Source: CAYFVR01 sp046541515
GTDB taxonomy: Bacteria; Desulfobacterota; Desulfobacteria; Desulfobacterales; Desulfococcaceae
Assembly (NCBI GenBank): GCA_046541515.1
Contig: JBKHDD010000040.1
Coordinates: 1-30,185, forward strand
Reading direction: 5' to 3'
Length of the DNA stretch: 30,185 bases
The position numbers and the translations under genes were made by a program. Positions within the stretch are counted from its first letter, which is position 1. Every line of letters begins with the position of its first letter. Under the pieces are notes generated by a model, which had not been told where the DNA came from, did not search any database, and was given only the letters and a program-made list of their open reading frames with translations. Shown piece after piece: positions 8,166 through 16,264 of this stretch.

Positions 8166-9230
8166 CTACAGAACGGGCAATTTGAGGCCGTCCGGGTCGA
8201 TCCGGACATCCAGCAGGCGGGCGGCCTCCCAATTCGCGAGCGTCTTTTCCCACACATCCCGAAGGCTGTCAATACGATCGGGGGGCCCCAGCGCCCAGAC
8301 GCAGCCGCCTCCCCCGGCGCCGGCGAAGCGGAAGCCGCAGTCGGCCGCCTCCGCCGCTTCGGCGAGGGCGTTTCCCGTCTCGTCCAGCACTTCGGGAGTC
8401 ATTTGCCGCCGGATGGCCGTTTCCCGATTCATGGCGTCCGCCGCCGCCCGGTAGTCCGCGTGGGAGAGGGCGTCGATGAACCGGCGGGTGGTTTGGATGA
8501 TCTCCGCCCACCGGTTCCGGTGGCGTCCCTGAACGAACTCGCGAATCCAGCGGCCGTTGGTGTCGTGGGAGTGATGGGGACGGCCGCAGTGGGCCAAAAG
8601 CAGCCGCCGCTCCAGGTCGGGATAGGCTCCTCGCTTCATCACCGACGCCTTCTCGAACACGCCTTCCTTCACCCGGCCAAACCAGTGCCAGGCGTTGACG
8701 CCCCCGTAGGCCGCCGCGAGCTGGTCCTGGAGTCCGCAGGGCGTGCCCGCCACGCTTTCCTCCAGGGCGTGGGCCAGAATGGCGATCTCCCGTCGGTAGA
8801 GCCCCCGGTAGAGCCCGATGCGGTCGAAAACCGCCGAAAAGGCGCCCACCAGAGCCACCGCCGCCACCGAGGAGCCGCCCAGGGAGCTGCGGACCGGGGA
8901 TTCCGAGGCGATCTCAATGTGGACGCCGTCGGCCCGGAAATAGGCGGCGATGGCGAAAATCAGCCCCAGGGGATGTTCGAACGGGGCTTCGTCCAGGGCG
9001 AATTCCGCGCTTTCAAATCCCGCCGAGGAGACTTTGATCCGGCCGGGATCGTGGGTCAGCAGGCGAACCCGGGTTCGCATGTCCAGCGCCATGTTAAAGG
9101 TGCAGGGGTGCAAATGGCGAAGCGGATAGTAAAAGGTGCTGATGTCCAGGGTGCCGCCCATGTCGATGCGACAGGGGGCCGAGGCTTCGACCGGGGCGAC
9201 GGCCAGGATTTCACGCAGATGATCCGGCAT
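8166..9230 (-). CDS. GHMP-family sugar (or other small-molecule) kinase
   Basis: This encodes 354 residues with the three GHMP motifs in order. Motif 1 near residue 17 is APCRIDMGGTLD. Motif 2, the ATP-binding loop near 109-122, is SPVRSSLGGSSVAA. Motif 3 near the C-terminus is FAGAGGGGCVW. The family phosphorylates galactose, homoserine, mevalonate, heptose-7-phosphate and others. The motif 1 and 2 form reminds me most of the galactokinase or HddA-like heptose kinase branch, but the substrate cannot be assigned. It overlaps the recO end by 20 nt and precedes glyQ by 55 bp, so it is co-transcribed with housekeeping genes. No other sugar-nucleotide gene lies near it on this strand. Confidence 0.85.
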   Translation of the reverse strand: MPDHLREILAVAPVEASAPCRIDMGGTLDISTFYYPLRHLHPCTFNMALDMRTRVRLLTHDPGRIKVSSAGFESAEFALDEAPFEHPLGLIFAIAAYFRADGVHIEIASESPVRSSLGGSSVAAVALVGAFSAVFDRIGLYRGLYRREIAILAHALEESVAGTPCGLQDQLAAAYGGVNAWHWFGRVKEGVFEKASVMKRGAYPDLERRLLLAHCGRPHHSHDTNGRWIREFVQGRHRNRWAEIIQTTRRFIDALSHADYRAAADAMNRETAIRRQMTPEVLDETGNALAEAAEAADCGFRFAGAGGGGCVWALGPPDRIDSLRDVWEKTLANWEAARLLDVRIDPDGLKLPVL

Positions 9231-10014
9231 GGGAAAGCTGCCTTTCGGTGGAGGACTCCGGGCCGCGGTCCGCCTTTCGAAGGTTCCGCAGAAAAGCCAG
9301 GCTTCGGGGCGTCCGGCCCAGGTGATGGGCGATGAATCGCTCCAGGAGCCGGGCCGCCGGCGCGTCCGCCGAGGCGTCGGAGGGCGGCCCTTGGGATTTG
9401 GGCCGGGCCGTTTTCCGCAGTCGGGGAAGAAGCCCGGACGGCAGGGGGCTTTCCCTCCCGGCGGAATCGCCGCAACGGGCGCAGCGGAAGCCGCCGGACG
9501 GGATGTCGGCGAAGAGGGCGCCGCCTTCCAGCGCCAGCCCGCATTCCCGGCAATGAAAAAGGTCCGGCGCCAGGCCGGCCAGGTTCAGAAACCGGAGTTG
9601 AAAGATCAGGTGGACCCGTTCGGCCGGAATTCGTTCCGCCTCCAGGTGATCCAGGGCCGTCCGGAACAGGTCGAACAGCGGCGGCTGGGGAACCACCGGT
9701 TCCAGCCATCCGTCCACCATTTCGGTCCAGAGGCTGGCCAGGGCCATTCGGTAGGGATCGGTTCGCAGGGCCGGGAAGGCCCGATCCAGCGTGGCTTCCC
9801 GAAGTTCGTCGAGGGCCCCCTTGCCCCGTCCGGCCACGATTCGAAGCAGTGAAAAGGGATCGAGGCAGCCGGCGAAACGGCGAACGCTGCGCCGGGCCGA
9901 TCGGGCCAGAAAGGCGCGTTTGCCCTGGTCGGCGGTCAGCGCCGTCACGATCAGGTCCGCGTCGCCGTAGGGCCGGCGTCGCAGCAGGATGGCCGGCGTG
10001 ACGGTTTCGGACAT
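9211..10014 (-). CDS. recO: DNA repair protein RecO
   Basis: This encodes 267 residues. The N-terminal OB-fold part begins TPAILLRRRPYGDADLIV, then LTADQGKRAFLARSARRS, a classic RecO opening. A helical domain follows, and a zinc motif is formed by Cys155, Cys158, Cys178 and Cys181 (HCRECG and RCARCG). RecO loads RecA onto SSB-coated single-stranded DNA together with RecR. A proline- and arginine-rich linker of about 30 residues after the zinc site is longer than in many homologues. It lies 13 bp after surA and overlaps the GHMP kinase gene by 20 nt in the operon. Confidence 0.93.
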   Translation of the reverse strand: MSETVTPAILLRRRPYGDADLIVTALTADQGKRAFLARSARRSVRRFAGCLDPFSLLRIVAGRGKGALDELREATLDRAFPALRTDPYRMALASLWTEMVDGWLEPVVPQPPLFDLFRTALDHLEAERIPAERVHLIFQLRFLNLAGLAPDLFHCRECGLALEGGALFADIPSGGFRCARCGDSAGRESPLPSGLLPRLRKTARPKSQGPPSDASADAPAARLLERFIAHHLGRTPRSLAFLRNLRKADRGPESSTERQLSHAGSSA

Positions 10015-10027
10015 GGGGGCGGCCCCG

Positions 10028-11044
10028 CTACTGGATGATTTTGATGTGAGACTGCTCCCGAAGATCCTTCAGCCAAGCCTCGAAACGTTCGTTCACCACC
10101 TCGTTGAAGAGGGCCTCCTCGATTTCCGGCCGGGCATCTTCCAGCGATTTGCTGGGGCGGGAAATGATTTCCTCGACGAAGATCACCTGAAGCCCGTCTC
10201 CGGCGTCCAGGATCGGGGTCGTCTCTCCCTCCTTCAAACCATCCACGGCCTCCCGGATCTCCGGGGAGAGATCCGCCAGCGCAAACGTGCCGAGATCGCC
10301 GCCGTCGTCGGCCAATGGCGAATCGGAATAGAGGCTGGCCAGGGTTTCAAACGAGCCGCCTTCCTTGACCTTCCGGACGATGTCCTCCATTCGCCGGCGG
10401 GTTTCCCGGCGGTCGGCCTCGTCGGCCAGGGCGGGATAGGTGAGCAAGACGCTCCGGAGATGATATTGCTCCTCTCCGGAGTAGTCCTCCCGGTTGGCTT
10501 CGTAGTAGGCTTTGATCTCCTCGTCGGTGATGACGATTTTGGACTTGATCTCCCGGTTCATCAGCTTGGAGCGCAGAATCTGGTCGCCCAGCCGCTCCCG
10601 ATATTCTTCCAGGCTGAATCCTTCGTCCTCCAGCGCCGCGCGGAGCTGTTCGTCGGTGTAGTAATTGGATTCCTTGATTCGCTCCAGGGCCTGGTCAATC
10701 TCCTCCTGGTTGACCGAGATATTCGATTTTTTGGTTTCCTGGGCGGTGAGCCGCTGATTGATGAGCTGGTTGAGAATGTCCTGGCGAACCTGGAACAGCA
10801 TCCGCCGCTCCTCTTCCTCCGGATAGCCCATGGCACGGACCCGCTCGGCGTAGGGGGCCACCATCCGTTCCAGCTCGAACAGGGAAATGATTTCGTCGTT
10901 GACCACGGCCACGATCCGGTCGACGACTTCCGCGCCGGCCGGGCCGGGCGCGAAGAGGACCAGCGCCAGAACCAGCGGCGCGCCAAATCGGGGCGAAACC
11001 CGGACGCGCCAATTAAAAATTTTTTGGGTCAAGGATCGGATCAT
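10028..11044 (-). CDS. surA: Periplasmic chaperone / peptidyl-prolyl isomerase SurA
   Basis: This encodes about 338 residues. The start at ATG 11044 gives a basic n-region, a hydrophobic stretch LVLALVLF, and a signal cleavage site near PAGA|EVV (about residue 38). The mature part opens VDRIVAVVNDEIISLFELE, the SurA_N chaperone signature. A single parvulin (PPIC) domain follows at about 190-290, with DSPLADDGGDLG and FVEEI as family markers. E. coli SurA has two parvulin domains; one is common elsewhere. SurA escorts outer-membrane proteins to the BAM complex. The ATG overlaps the stop of the upstream SurA_N lipoprotein by 4 nt, so the two are probably made together. Confidence 0.92.
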   Translation of the reverse strand: MIRSLTQKIFNWRVRVSPRFGAPLVLALVLFAPGPAGAEVVDRIVAVVNDEIISLFELERMVAPYAERVRAMGYPEEEERRMLFQVRQDILNQLINQRLTAQETKKSNISVNQEEIDQALERIKESNYYTDEQLRAALEDEGFSLEEYRERLGDQILRSKLMNREIKSKIVITDEEIKAYYEANREDYSGEEQYHLRSVLLTYPALADEADRRETRRRMEDIVRKVKEGGSFETLASLYSDSPLADDGGDLGTFALADLSPEIREAVDGLKEGETTPILDAGDGLQVIFVEEIISRPSKSLEDARPEIEEALFNEVVNERFEAWLKDLREQSHIKIIQ

Positions 11045-11754
11045 GGGGATGACTCGCGAGGGGTTTGTCCGATCGCCGGATCGGCGTCGGGAAGGTTGAT
11101 TTTTACGGAATACCGTTCCTGAAGCCGGTTCAGCCACGGAGCATATTCGGCCTCCACCTTCCGGCGGCGAAGGCGCCGCTCCGCCTCCCCGGGATCTTGG
11201 GGCGCTTCGGGCGTCTTCAGGTAGGCTTCCAGCTCCGCGGCGGAGACCGAGACTCGGGCGGCCAGATCGGCCTCCACGGTGCGTTCCATCAGGAGACGGG
11301 TGCGGAGTTCCGATTTCCAGGTGTCGAAAGGAATGGCCGACTCCAGCAAAACCCGCTCGAAAGCGCCTTCGGGGTAGCCGGCCGTGGCGGCGGTCGCCGC
11401 CCGGTCCAGTTCGGCGTCCGGAATGGAAAGCTCCAGCTCTCTCGCCCGTTCCAGCAAGGTCAGGCGCTCCACCATCTGTTTGAGAAAATCTCGGCGCGCA
11501 TAGTCCAGAACTTCGGGCCGGGTGATGTCTTCATGGACGTAGGCGGTCTTGTGAATCTCGAACGCCTGTTGAAAATCGGTTCGGGACAGACGGGTTTCTC
11601 CCACCTGAACCGCGGGCGGGGGCGCTTCCGCCGCCGGTTTCGAAGGGAAATCGCATCCGACCCAAAAAAGAACCACCAGGGACGGCAACAGGCCGATCTT
11701 TTGGTGGAGAGGAGAAAATCTCTTTATTTTTTCAGTTGTTAACACGTTGTCCAA
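11041..11754 (-). CDS. SurA_N-type lipoprotein without an evident parvulin domain
   Basis: This encodes 237 residues. An N-terminal hydrophobic segment ends in FWVGC, a probable lipobox with Cys at about residue 34, so it is likely a lipoprotein. The mature part (VQVGETRLSRTDFQQAF, later RRDFLKQMVERLTLLERARELEL) resembles the helical SurA_N/PrsA chaperone domain. The usual PPIase motifs are not seen and the protein ends about 60 residues after ERTVEADLAARVSVSAAELEAY. The ATG at 11754 lies inside the mfd 3' end (23-nt overlap). A later non-ATG start is possible because the lipobox is far from the N-terminus. Its 4-nt overlap with surA suggests a dedicated helper chaperone for the envelope. Confidence 0.75.
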   Translation of the reverse strand: MDNVLTTEKIKRFSPLHQKIGLLPSLVVLFWVGCDFPSKPAAEAPPPAVQVGETRLSRTDFQQAFEIHKTAYVHEDITRPEVLDYARRDFLKQMVERLTLLERARELELSIPDAELDRAATAATAGYPEGAFERVLLESAIPFDTWKSELRTRLLMERTVEADLAARVSVSAAELEAYLKTPEAPQDPGEAERRLRRRKVEAEYAPWLNRLQERYSVKINLPDADPAIGQTPRESSP

Positions 11755-14700
11755 TTTCTTTCAAGATGTTTTTGGCTTCGGCCAGCAACCCCGTGCCGGC
11801 GCGGGACATGCGGGCCTTGAGAACTCCGTCGGGTTTCAGGCGGAATCGGTTTCCGTCGCCGGCGACCATGTCCACGATTCCAAAGGGATTTCGCTGGTGG
11901 GCCTCGGAAAAGTGGAGAATCATGCCCTCCGCGCCGAGATCCAGTCGCTTGATCCCGGCCCGGGCGGCGAGGATTTTCAGCATGATTTTCAGGAGCAGAT
12001 TGGCCGCCTCCGCCGGCAGCGATCCGAATCGGTCGATCAGTTCCGCCTTGAAGTCGGCGATGTCGGAAAGAGCTTTCATTCGCGACAGCCGGCGATAGGC
12101 GGTCAGCCGCTGATCGATGTCGGGAATGTAATCCTCCGGCAGATAGGCCGACAACGGAATGGCGATTTCCGGGTCCAGGGCTTCGGCGACCGGTTCGCCC
12201 TTGATTCTGGCCATCGCCTCCTCCATGAGCTGCAGAAACATGTCGTAGCCCACCGCCGCGATGTGGCCGGACTGATTGGCTCCGAGAATGGTGCCGCCGC
12301 CTCGGATTTTCAGATCGCTCATGGCGATTTGAAAACCGGAGCCCAGATCGCTGTTTTCCATCAGCACGCGCAGCCGTTTCTGGGCGTCGGCGGCGAGGGT
12401 GGTTTCGGGCGGAATAAAAAGGTACGCGTACGCCTGCTCGTCGGACCGGCCCACACGGCCCCGGAGCTGATAAATTTGGGCCAGCCCGAACCGGTCGGCC
12501 CGGTTGATAAAAATGGTGTTGGCGGCGGAAACGTCCAGCCCGGATTCGATGATGGTGGTGCAGACCAGCAGGTCGATTTCCTGGTTGTGAAAGCGGAGCA
12601 TGACTTTTTCCAGCTCATCTTCGCTCATCTGTCCGTGGGCCGCCGCCACGCGGGCCTCGGGGACCAGGGAACGCAGGCGGTCCGCGGTGCGGTCGATGCT
12701 CTGCACGTGGTTGTGGACGAAAAAGGCCTGGCCGCCCCGACGCAGTTCCCGCTGGATCGCGTCGGCGATGATCCGATCGTCGGGCTCCGACAAGTAGGAG
12801 ACGATGGGACGGCGTTGTTCCGGCGGCGTGGAGATGACGCTGATATCCCGGACCCCCGTGAGAGACATGTGGAGGGTCCGGGGGATCGGGGTGGCCGTCA
12901 GGGCCAGGACGTCCACGGTTTTGCGGAGTTGTTTCAGCTTTTCCTTGTGGCGGACGCCAAACCGTTGCTCTTCGTCCAGGACGATGAGCCCCAGTTCGGC
13001 GAAGTTCACGTCCCGCTGTAAAAGACGATGGGTTCCGATCACGATGTCGATGGCGCCGGAGGCCAGCCCTTTGACGATTTTTCGCTGTTCGGAGGCCGGA
13101 CGGAATCGGCTGAGGCAGGCCACCGTCACCGGGTAGTCGGCGAATCGTTGGGAAAAGGTCTCGAAATGTTGTTCGGCCAGCACGGTGGTGGGAACCAGAA
13201 CCGCCACCTGCCTGCCGCCGTTGACCACGACGAAGGCGGCGCGCAGGGCCACTTCCGTCTTTCCATAGCCCACGTCCCCGCAGATCAGGCGATCCATGGG
13301 GCGGGACTGGCCGAGGTCGTGGAGCACGTCCTCGATGGCTTTTCGCTGGTCGGGGGTTTCCTCGTAGGGAAATCCGTTTTCAAATTCCCGGAAATCCCGA
13401 TCTTCCACCGGATAGGCCGCGCCGTCGTGGACCCGTCGCTCGGCGTAGAGGCTGAGCAGTTCGCCGGCGATTTTTTCCACCGATTCCTGGACCCGGGCCT
13501 TGACCTTGCTCCAGGAGGCGCCGCCCATTTTGTCCAGCTGGGGTTGAACGCCGTCCACCCCCATGTACTTCTGAAGCGTTCCCATCCGGTCCACGGGAAG
13601 ATACAACCGGTCTTCGTCCCGGTAGACGATCTGAAGAAAATCGCCGGCGTTCCCGTTCACGTTGAGATTGACCAGGCCGTCGTAACGGCCGATGCCGTGG
13701 TCCGCGTGGACCACCAATTCTCCCGGTTGCAAGTTTTCAAAGGTGAGCAGGTCGGCCCGGACCCCGCGCCGGGGCTTGCGGGCCGACTTCCGGCGCGTGC
13801 CGAAAATTTCGGTGTCGGTGAGTAGGGCGAGTTCCGCCTCGGGCCAAACGAATCCGCCCGATACCGTGTCCCGAACCAGAAAGATTTGCCCCGTTTTAGG
13901 CGGCTCGGGGAAGGTGTCTCGGAGGGACGCCTTCAGCCCTTCGCGGGTCAACAAAGATTGGAGTTCCTCCGCGCGGGCCGAACCGGCGCAGGCCAGAACC
14001 ACCGTTCGTCCCTCCGCTTTTTGCGACCCCAGCCAATCATACAGCGGGGCGAAGGGGCGGTCTTCGTTTCGATGTCGGACCAGTTGGCCGTGCATTTCGG
14101 CGTTGTCCGCCAGGGAGAAGGCAAAAGACGGGGAGCCGGAGGAGGGTTCCACGGAAAGGGGGTTCAGTTCGATTACGGAATGAGCCTGAAGTCGGGTCTC
14201 GAGTTCCTCCCGGGAAATGCGGATTTCCTCCGGGGGCAGCCATAATTTTCCGTCGTCCCGCGCGCGTTCGGCGGCGTCCGCGAGACGATTGGCCGCCTCG
14301 TTGAACGCGGCGCGGATGGCGGCGGGCTCCAGGCGAACCACCAGCGTCGAGTCCGGAAGATAATCCCAGAACGTATGGGTTTCGCCGTAGAGAATCGACG
14401 GCAGGCCCTCGACATCCCAAAACCGGCCTTCCTTCTGGACGCGTTCGACCACGGTTCGCATTTCACGGGTGGGAAGTCCCGCGGCGGCTGCGGCGTTTCG
14501 AAGACGGGAAACCACTCCCGAAAGCGACGCGGCGGAAAGAACCAGCTCCCGGGCGGGAATCAGGATCACTTCCTCGGTGGATTCCAGGGTCCGCTGGTGC
14601 GCGGCGGAAAAAAAGCGGAGGGATTCCACCATGTCCCCGAAAAATTCCACTCGGAAAGGTTCCGGATATAGCGGACAAAAAATGTCCAGCAGTCCCCCTC

Positions 14701-15232
14701 GCACCGCGAAATCTCCGGGTTCCTCCACCAGGGTCGCCCGGCTGTAACCGGTGGAGATCAAGTGGCGGACCAAGGCGTCCCGGTCCCATTCCTCTCCCGC
14801 CAGAATCAGCTCCGCCGCTTGGGAAAGCGATTCTTTCGGAAGCAATCGGCCCGCCGCGGATTCCGCGGCTGCCACGGTGATCCATCGGTCCGGCTCGGTT
14901 GTCAGTCGGTAGAGCGTTCGGAGCCGTTCCGCCGCCGTTCCCCCATGATAGGGCAGGGATTTGAAGGGGGAGATGGAATAGCCGGGGAAGGACTGAACCT
15001 TGACCGGATGGGGCTTCAGAAAAAACTGCAGGTCCGAAGCCAGCGGGGAGACCGCTTTTTCCGAGTCGACCAAAACCATCACGGGCCGGCGAACGGACGT
15101 GGCCAGCCGGGCCAGCATAAAGGCGGCGGCCGAGCCGGCGACGCCGGAAACCGGGATTTGGCCTCGGGAAACGTCGGCTTCCCGAAAGAGGTCTTCCAGG
15201 TGATTTTTTGCTTGATTTTGAGAAAGGGACAT
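11732..15232 (-). CDS. mfd: Transcription-repair coupling factor Mfd
   Basis: This encodes 1166 residues, the normal Mfd length. The UvrB-like N-terminal module is seen in FPGYSISPF and in EPGDFAVRGGLLDIF (about 171-185). The RNA-polymerase-interacting region is ELVVHADHGIGRYDGL (about 505-520). The RecG-like translocase has Walker A GDVGYGKT (652-659), the DEEQ box (753-756), LTATPIPRTLHMS and QLRGRVGRS. The C-terminal TRCF domain follows. Mfd removes stalled RNA polymerase and recruits UvrA. It is the first gene of the minus-strand operon, and only 21 bp separate its ATG from the 5' end of a divergent tRNA gene. Its promoter must therefore lie within or beyond the tRNA. Confidence 0.97.
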   Translation of the reverse strand: MSLSQNQAKNHLEDLFREADVSRGQIPVSGVAGSAAAFMLARLATSVRRPVMVLVDSEKAVSPLASDLQFFLKPHPVKVQSFPGYSISPFKSLPYHGGTAAERLRTLYRLTTEPDRWITVAAAESAAGRLLPKESLSQAAELILAGEEWDRDALVRHLISTGYSRATLVEEPGDFAVRGGLLDIFCPLYPEPFRVEFFGDMVESLRFFSAAHQRTLESTEEVILIPARELVLSAASLSGVVSRLRNAAAAAGLPTREMRTVVERVQKEGRFWDVEGLPSILYGETHTFWDYLPDSTLVVRLEPAAIRAAFNEAANRLADAAERARDDGKLWLPPEEIRISREELETRLQAHSVIELNPLSVEPSSGSPSFAFSLADNAEMHGQLVRHRNEDRPFAPLYDWLGSQKAEGRTVVLACAGSARAEELQSLLTREGLKASLRDTFPEPPKTGQIFLVRDTVSGGFVWPEAELALLTDTEIFGTRRKSARKPRRGVRADLLTFENLQPGELVVHADHGIGRYDGLVNLNVNGNAGDFLQIVYRDEDRLYLPVDRMGTLQKYMGVDGVQPQLDKMGGASWSKVKARVQESVEKIAGELLSLYAERRVHDGAAYPVEDRDFREFENGFPYEETPDQRKAIEDVLHDLGQSRPMDRLICGDVGYGKTEVALRAAFVVVNGGRQVAVLVPTTVLAEQHFETFSQRFADYPVTVACLSRFRPASEQRKIVKGLASGAIDIVIGTHRLLQRDVNFAELGLIVLDEEQRFGVRHKEKLKQLRKTVDVLALTATPIPRTLHMSLTGVRDISVISTPPEQRRPIVSYLSEPDDRIIADAIQRELRRGGQAFFVHNHVQSIDRTADRLRSLVPEARVAAAHGQMSEDELEKVMLRFHNQEIDLLVCTTIIESGLDVSAANTIFINRADRFGLAQIYQLRGRVGRSDEQAYAYLFIPPETTLAADAQKRLRVLMENSDLGSGFQIAMSDLKIRGGGTILGANQSGHIAAVGYDMFLQLMEEAMARIKGEPVAEALDPEIAIPLSAYLPEDYIPDIDQRLTAYRRLSRMKALSDIADFKAELIDRFGSLPAEAANLLLKIMLKILAARAGIKRLDLGAEGMILHFSEAHQRNPFGIVDMVAGDGNRFRLKPDGVLKARMSRAGTGLLAEAKNILKEIGQRVNN

Positions 15233-15240
15233 TGTAGATT
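15212..15240 (+). promoter_or_regulatory. Sigma-70 promoter of the tRNA-Thr gene
   Basis: TTGATT (15212-15217), a spacer of exactly 17 bases and TAGATT (15235-15240) stand on the plus strand. Transcription would start near 15247, a few bases before the mature tRNA 5' end at 15254. The -35 box and most of the spacer lie within the first codons of mfd on the opposite strand. Each hexamer matches consensus at four of six positions. Confidence 0.65.
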
Positions 15241-15253
15241 CCGCGCAAATTCA

Positions 15254-15329
15254 GCCGACGTAGCTCAGTTGGTAGAGCAGCTGATTCGTAATCAGCAGGC
15301 CAGCGGTTCAAATCCGCTCGTCGGCTCCA
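15254..15329 (+). tRNA. tRNA-Thr, anticodon CGT
   Basis: This is a complete 76-base cloverleaf with an encoded CCA. The acceptor stem GCCGACG pairs perfectly with CGTCGGC and the discriminator base is T. The D stem is GCTC/GAGC, the anticodon stem GCTGA/TCAGC with loop TTCGTAA, and the T stem AGCGG/CCGCT with loop TTCAAAT. The anticodon at loop positions 34-36 is CGT, reading the threonine codon ACG. The general sequence agrees with bacterial tRNA-Thr(CGU). It stands alone and is followed within 14 bases by its own terminator. Confidence 0.98.
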
Positions 15330-15342
15330 TCCGGCTTTTCAA

Positions 15343-15371
15343 GGCTCCTCCGGAAACGGAGGAGCCTTTTT
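15343..15371 (+). terminator. Intrinsic terminator of the tRNA-Thr gene
   Basis: A perfect 10-bp stem GGCTCCTCCG / CGGAGGAGCC with a GAAA loop is followed by five T residues, then CGTTTTT. It ends the short tRNA transcript and insulates the EPS region downstream. Confidence 0.93.
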
Positions 15372-15853
15372 CGTTTTTGATTGGCGTTTCCACGATGGCA
15401 ACGAGGCCCTTAAAATCCGAGGGGAAAGAAACGGTCATCTTAACAGGCCCGGTTCGACTGTCAAACCAAAAAAATAGGCCGGAGAAAGGGGCGGCCGTTT
15501 GCGTTCGGGAAACCTGACTGGGAATTTTTGGCGGGACATTGGGCCGGGCGAACGGGCAGGGTCATTTCCCGGCTTGTATCTCGATTTTTTGAAGTTTTTA
15601 CGATCTTCAAACTTTGTGGGCTTTGAACCGGCCCCCTTTTGGCCCTCCCCTTGCCTTTCCATTCCCCTTTCTATGTGTCGTAGACCGAAAAACAAGACTT
15701 GATCTCGAACAAGTGCCCGATAGTAAACTCAATATTGATTGTCGATCTAAAAATTGTTTGGTCTTGCTTGCCTCCCCAGTGGCTGGTCCTTCCATGACAA
15801 GGTTTCGTGAGCCGAAAAGCGTTTGGCGGCAATCGAAACTCGCGAGAATGTTA
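15372..15853 (+). other. Non-coding stretch between the tRNA terminator and the EPS locus
   Basis: About 480 bases hold no open frame with convincing codon use or a recognisable product on either strand. Because the sigma-54-type promoter follows directly, the last 100-200 bases are where an enhancer-binding activator would be expected to bind, but I see no clear inverted repeat to name as its site. Confidence 0.5.
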
Positions 15854-15869
15854 TGGCATAGAGCATGCA
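15854..15869 (+). promoter_or_regulatory. Sigma-54 (RpoN)-type promoter
   Basis: TGGCAT-AGAGC-ATGCA matches the -24/-12 pattern TGGCAC-N5-TTGCW. The invariant GG (15855-15856) and GC (15867-15868) are separated by exactly 10 bases. Transcription would start near 15880, about 46 bases before the GTG at 15926. PEP-CTERM/exosortase systems are known to be controlled by the PrsK/PrsR two-component system acting with RpoN, so the location makes sense. A match of this size can occur by chance in 30 kb, so it rests on both sequence and position. Confidence 0.6.
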
Positions 15870-15925
15870 TTGCCGATTTCCAGGATCGCTCCGCCAAACC
15901 CTCAACCCTGGAAGGGCGCCATTCC

Positions 15926-16144
15926 GTGAAAAATCTGAACCGTTTTATAAAAGGAATATCCGAAAACTGGGCCATTCTTTCTTTTTCTTTGGTCCTCATG
16001 GGCATTCCCGATAAGGCCATGGCCGCCCGGGAAGCTTTTATCATCCCCCTCGTTTCGGAAACCCTGGGGATGGCATTTTTGGGGACGGGGCTCGTCCTGG
16101 TGGGGATTTTTGGCCGGAAAAAGCGCGGAAATCGCCGTTTGTAA
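15926..16144 (+). CDS. Small secreted protein with a PEP-CTERM-like C-terminus
   Basis: This encodes 72 residues from GTG 15926, with GGAAGGG about 9 bases upstream. Residues 1-33 look like a signal peptide: a basic start (KNLNRFIKG), a hydrophobic core (WAILSFSLVLMGIP) and an AMA cleavage site. The C-terminus has the PEP-CTERM layout: a short motif region (IIPLVSET), a hydrophobic helix (GMAFLGTGLVLVGIF), then a basic tail (GRKKRGNRR). The literal PEP is missing; VSE stands in its place. Only about ten residues separate the two signals, so almost nothing would remain after processing. It lies just upstream of an exosortase EPS locus and behind a sigma-54-type promoter. The open frame extends further upstream but that part looks non-coding. 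Function unknown; perhaps a minimal exosortase substrate. Confidence 0.65.
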   Translation: MKNLNRFIKGISENWAILSFSLVLMGIPDKAMAAREAFIIPLVSETLGMAFLGTGLVLVGIFGRKKRGNRRL

Positions 16145-16190
16145 CGATTTGGGCAAGGTTTCGGAAACGTCTTTTCCCGGCAAATCGTTG

Positions 16191-16264
16191 AAAAGCCAAA
16201 CCCGCCGAAAGGCGGGGGCGGAAAGCCCCGGGTCCGCGGACAACGCGGAAAGCCGGGTTGCCTC
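16191..16264 (+). promoter_or_regulatory. Cyclic-di-GMP-I (GEMM-I) class riboswitch aptamer, variant
   Basis: I aligned this by hand to the known Vibrio Vc2 aptamer. Shared features: AAA before a 6-bp stem (CCCGCC/GGCGGG) closed by GAAA (16207-16210), where Vc2 has CCAUUC/GAGUGG with GAAA at the same spacing. Next comes GGCGGAAAGCC, against GACGCAAAGCC, keeping the A that stacks on the ligand. Then CCGGGTCC, a second hairpin (TCCGCG/CGCGGA), and AAGCCGGGTTGCC, against UAGCGGGGUUACC, keeping the ligand-contacting C92 equivalent. The base matching Vc2 G20, which contacts the other guanine, appears to be C (16196). The element lies between the small secreted protein and the EPS genes and shares its 3' strand with a terminator. 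A ligand-responsive attenuator is inferred; the ligand is uncertain. Confidence 0.65.

Noticed and set aside
15254..15329. tRNA-Thr as an attachment site for an integrated element
   Set aside because: No repeat of the tRNA 3' end, integrase or phage gene was found in the window.
15614..15925. Upstream extension of the small secreted protein
   Set aside because: The extension has no coherent sequence features and would bury the signal peptide; the GTG at 15926 has a ribosome binding site.
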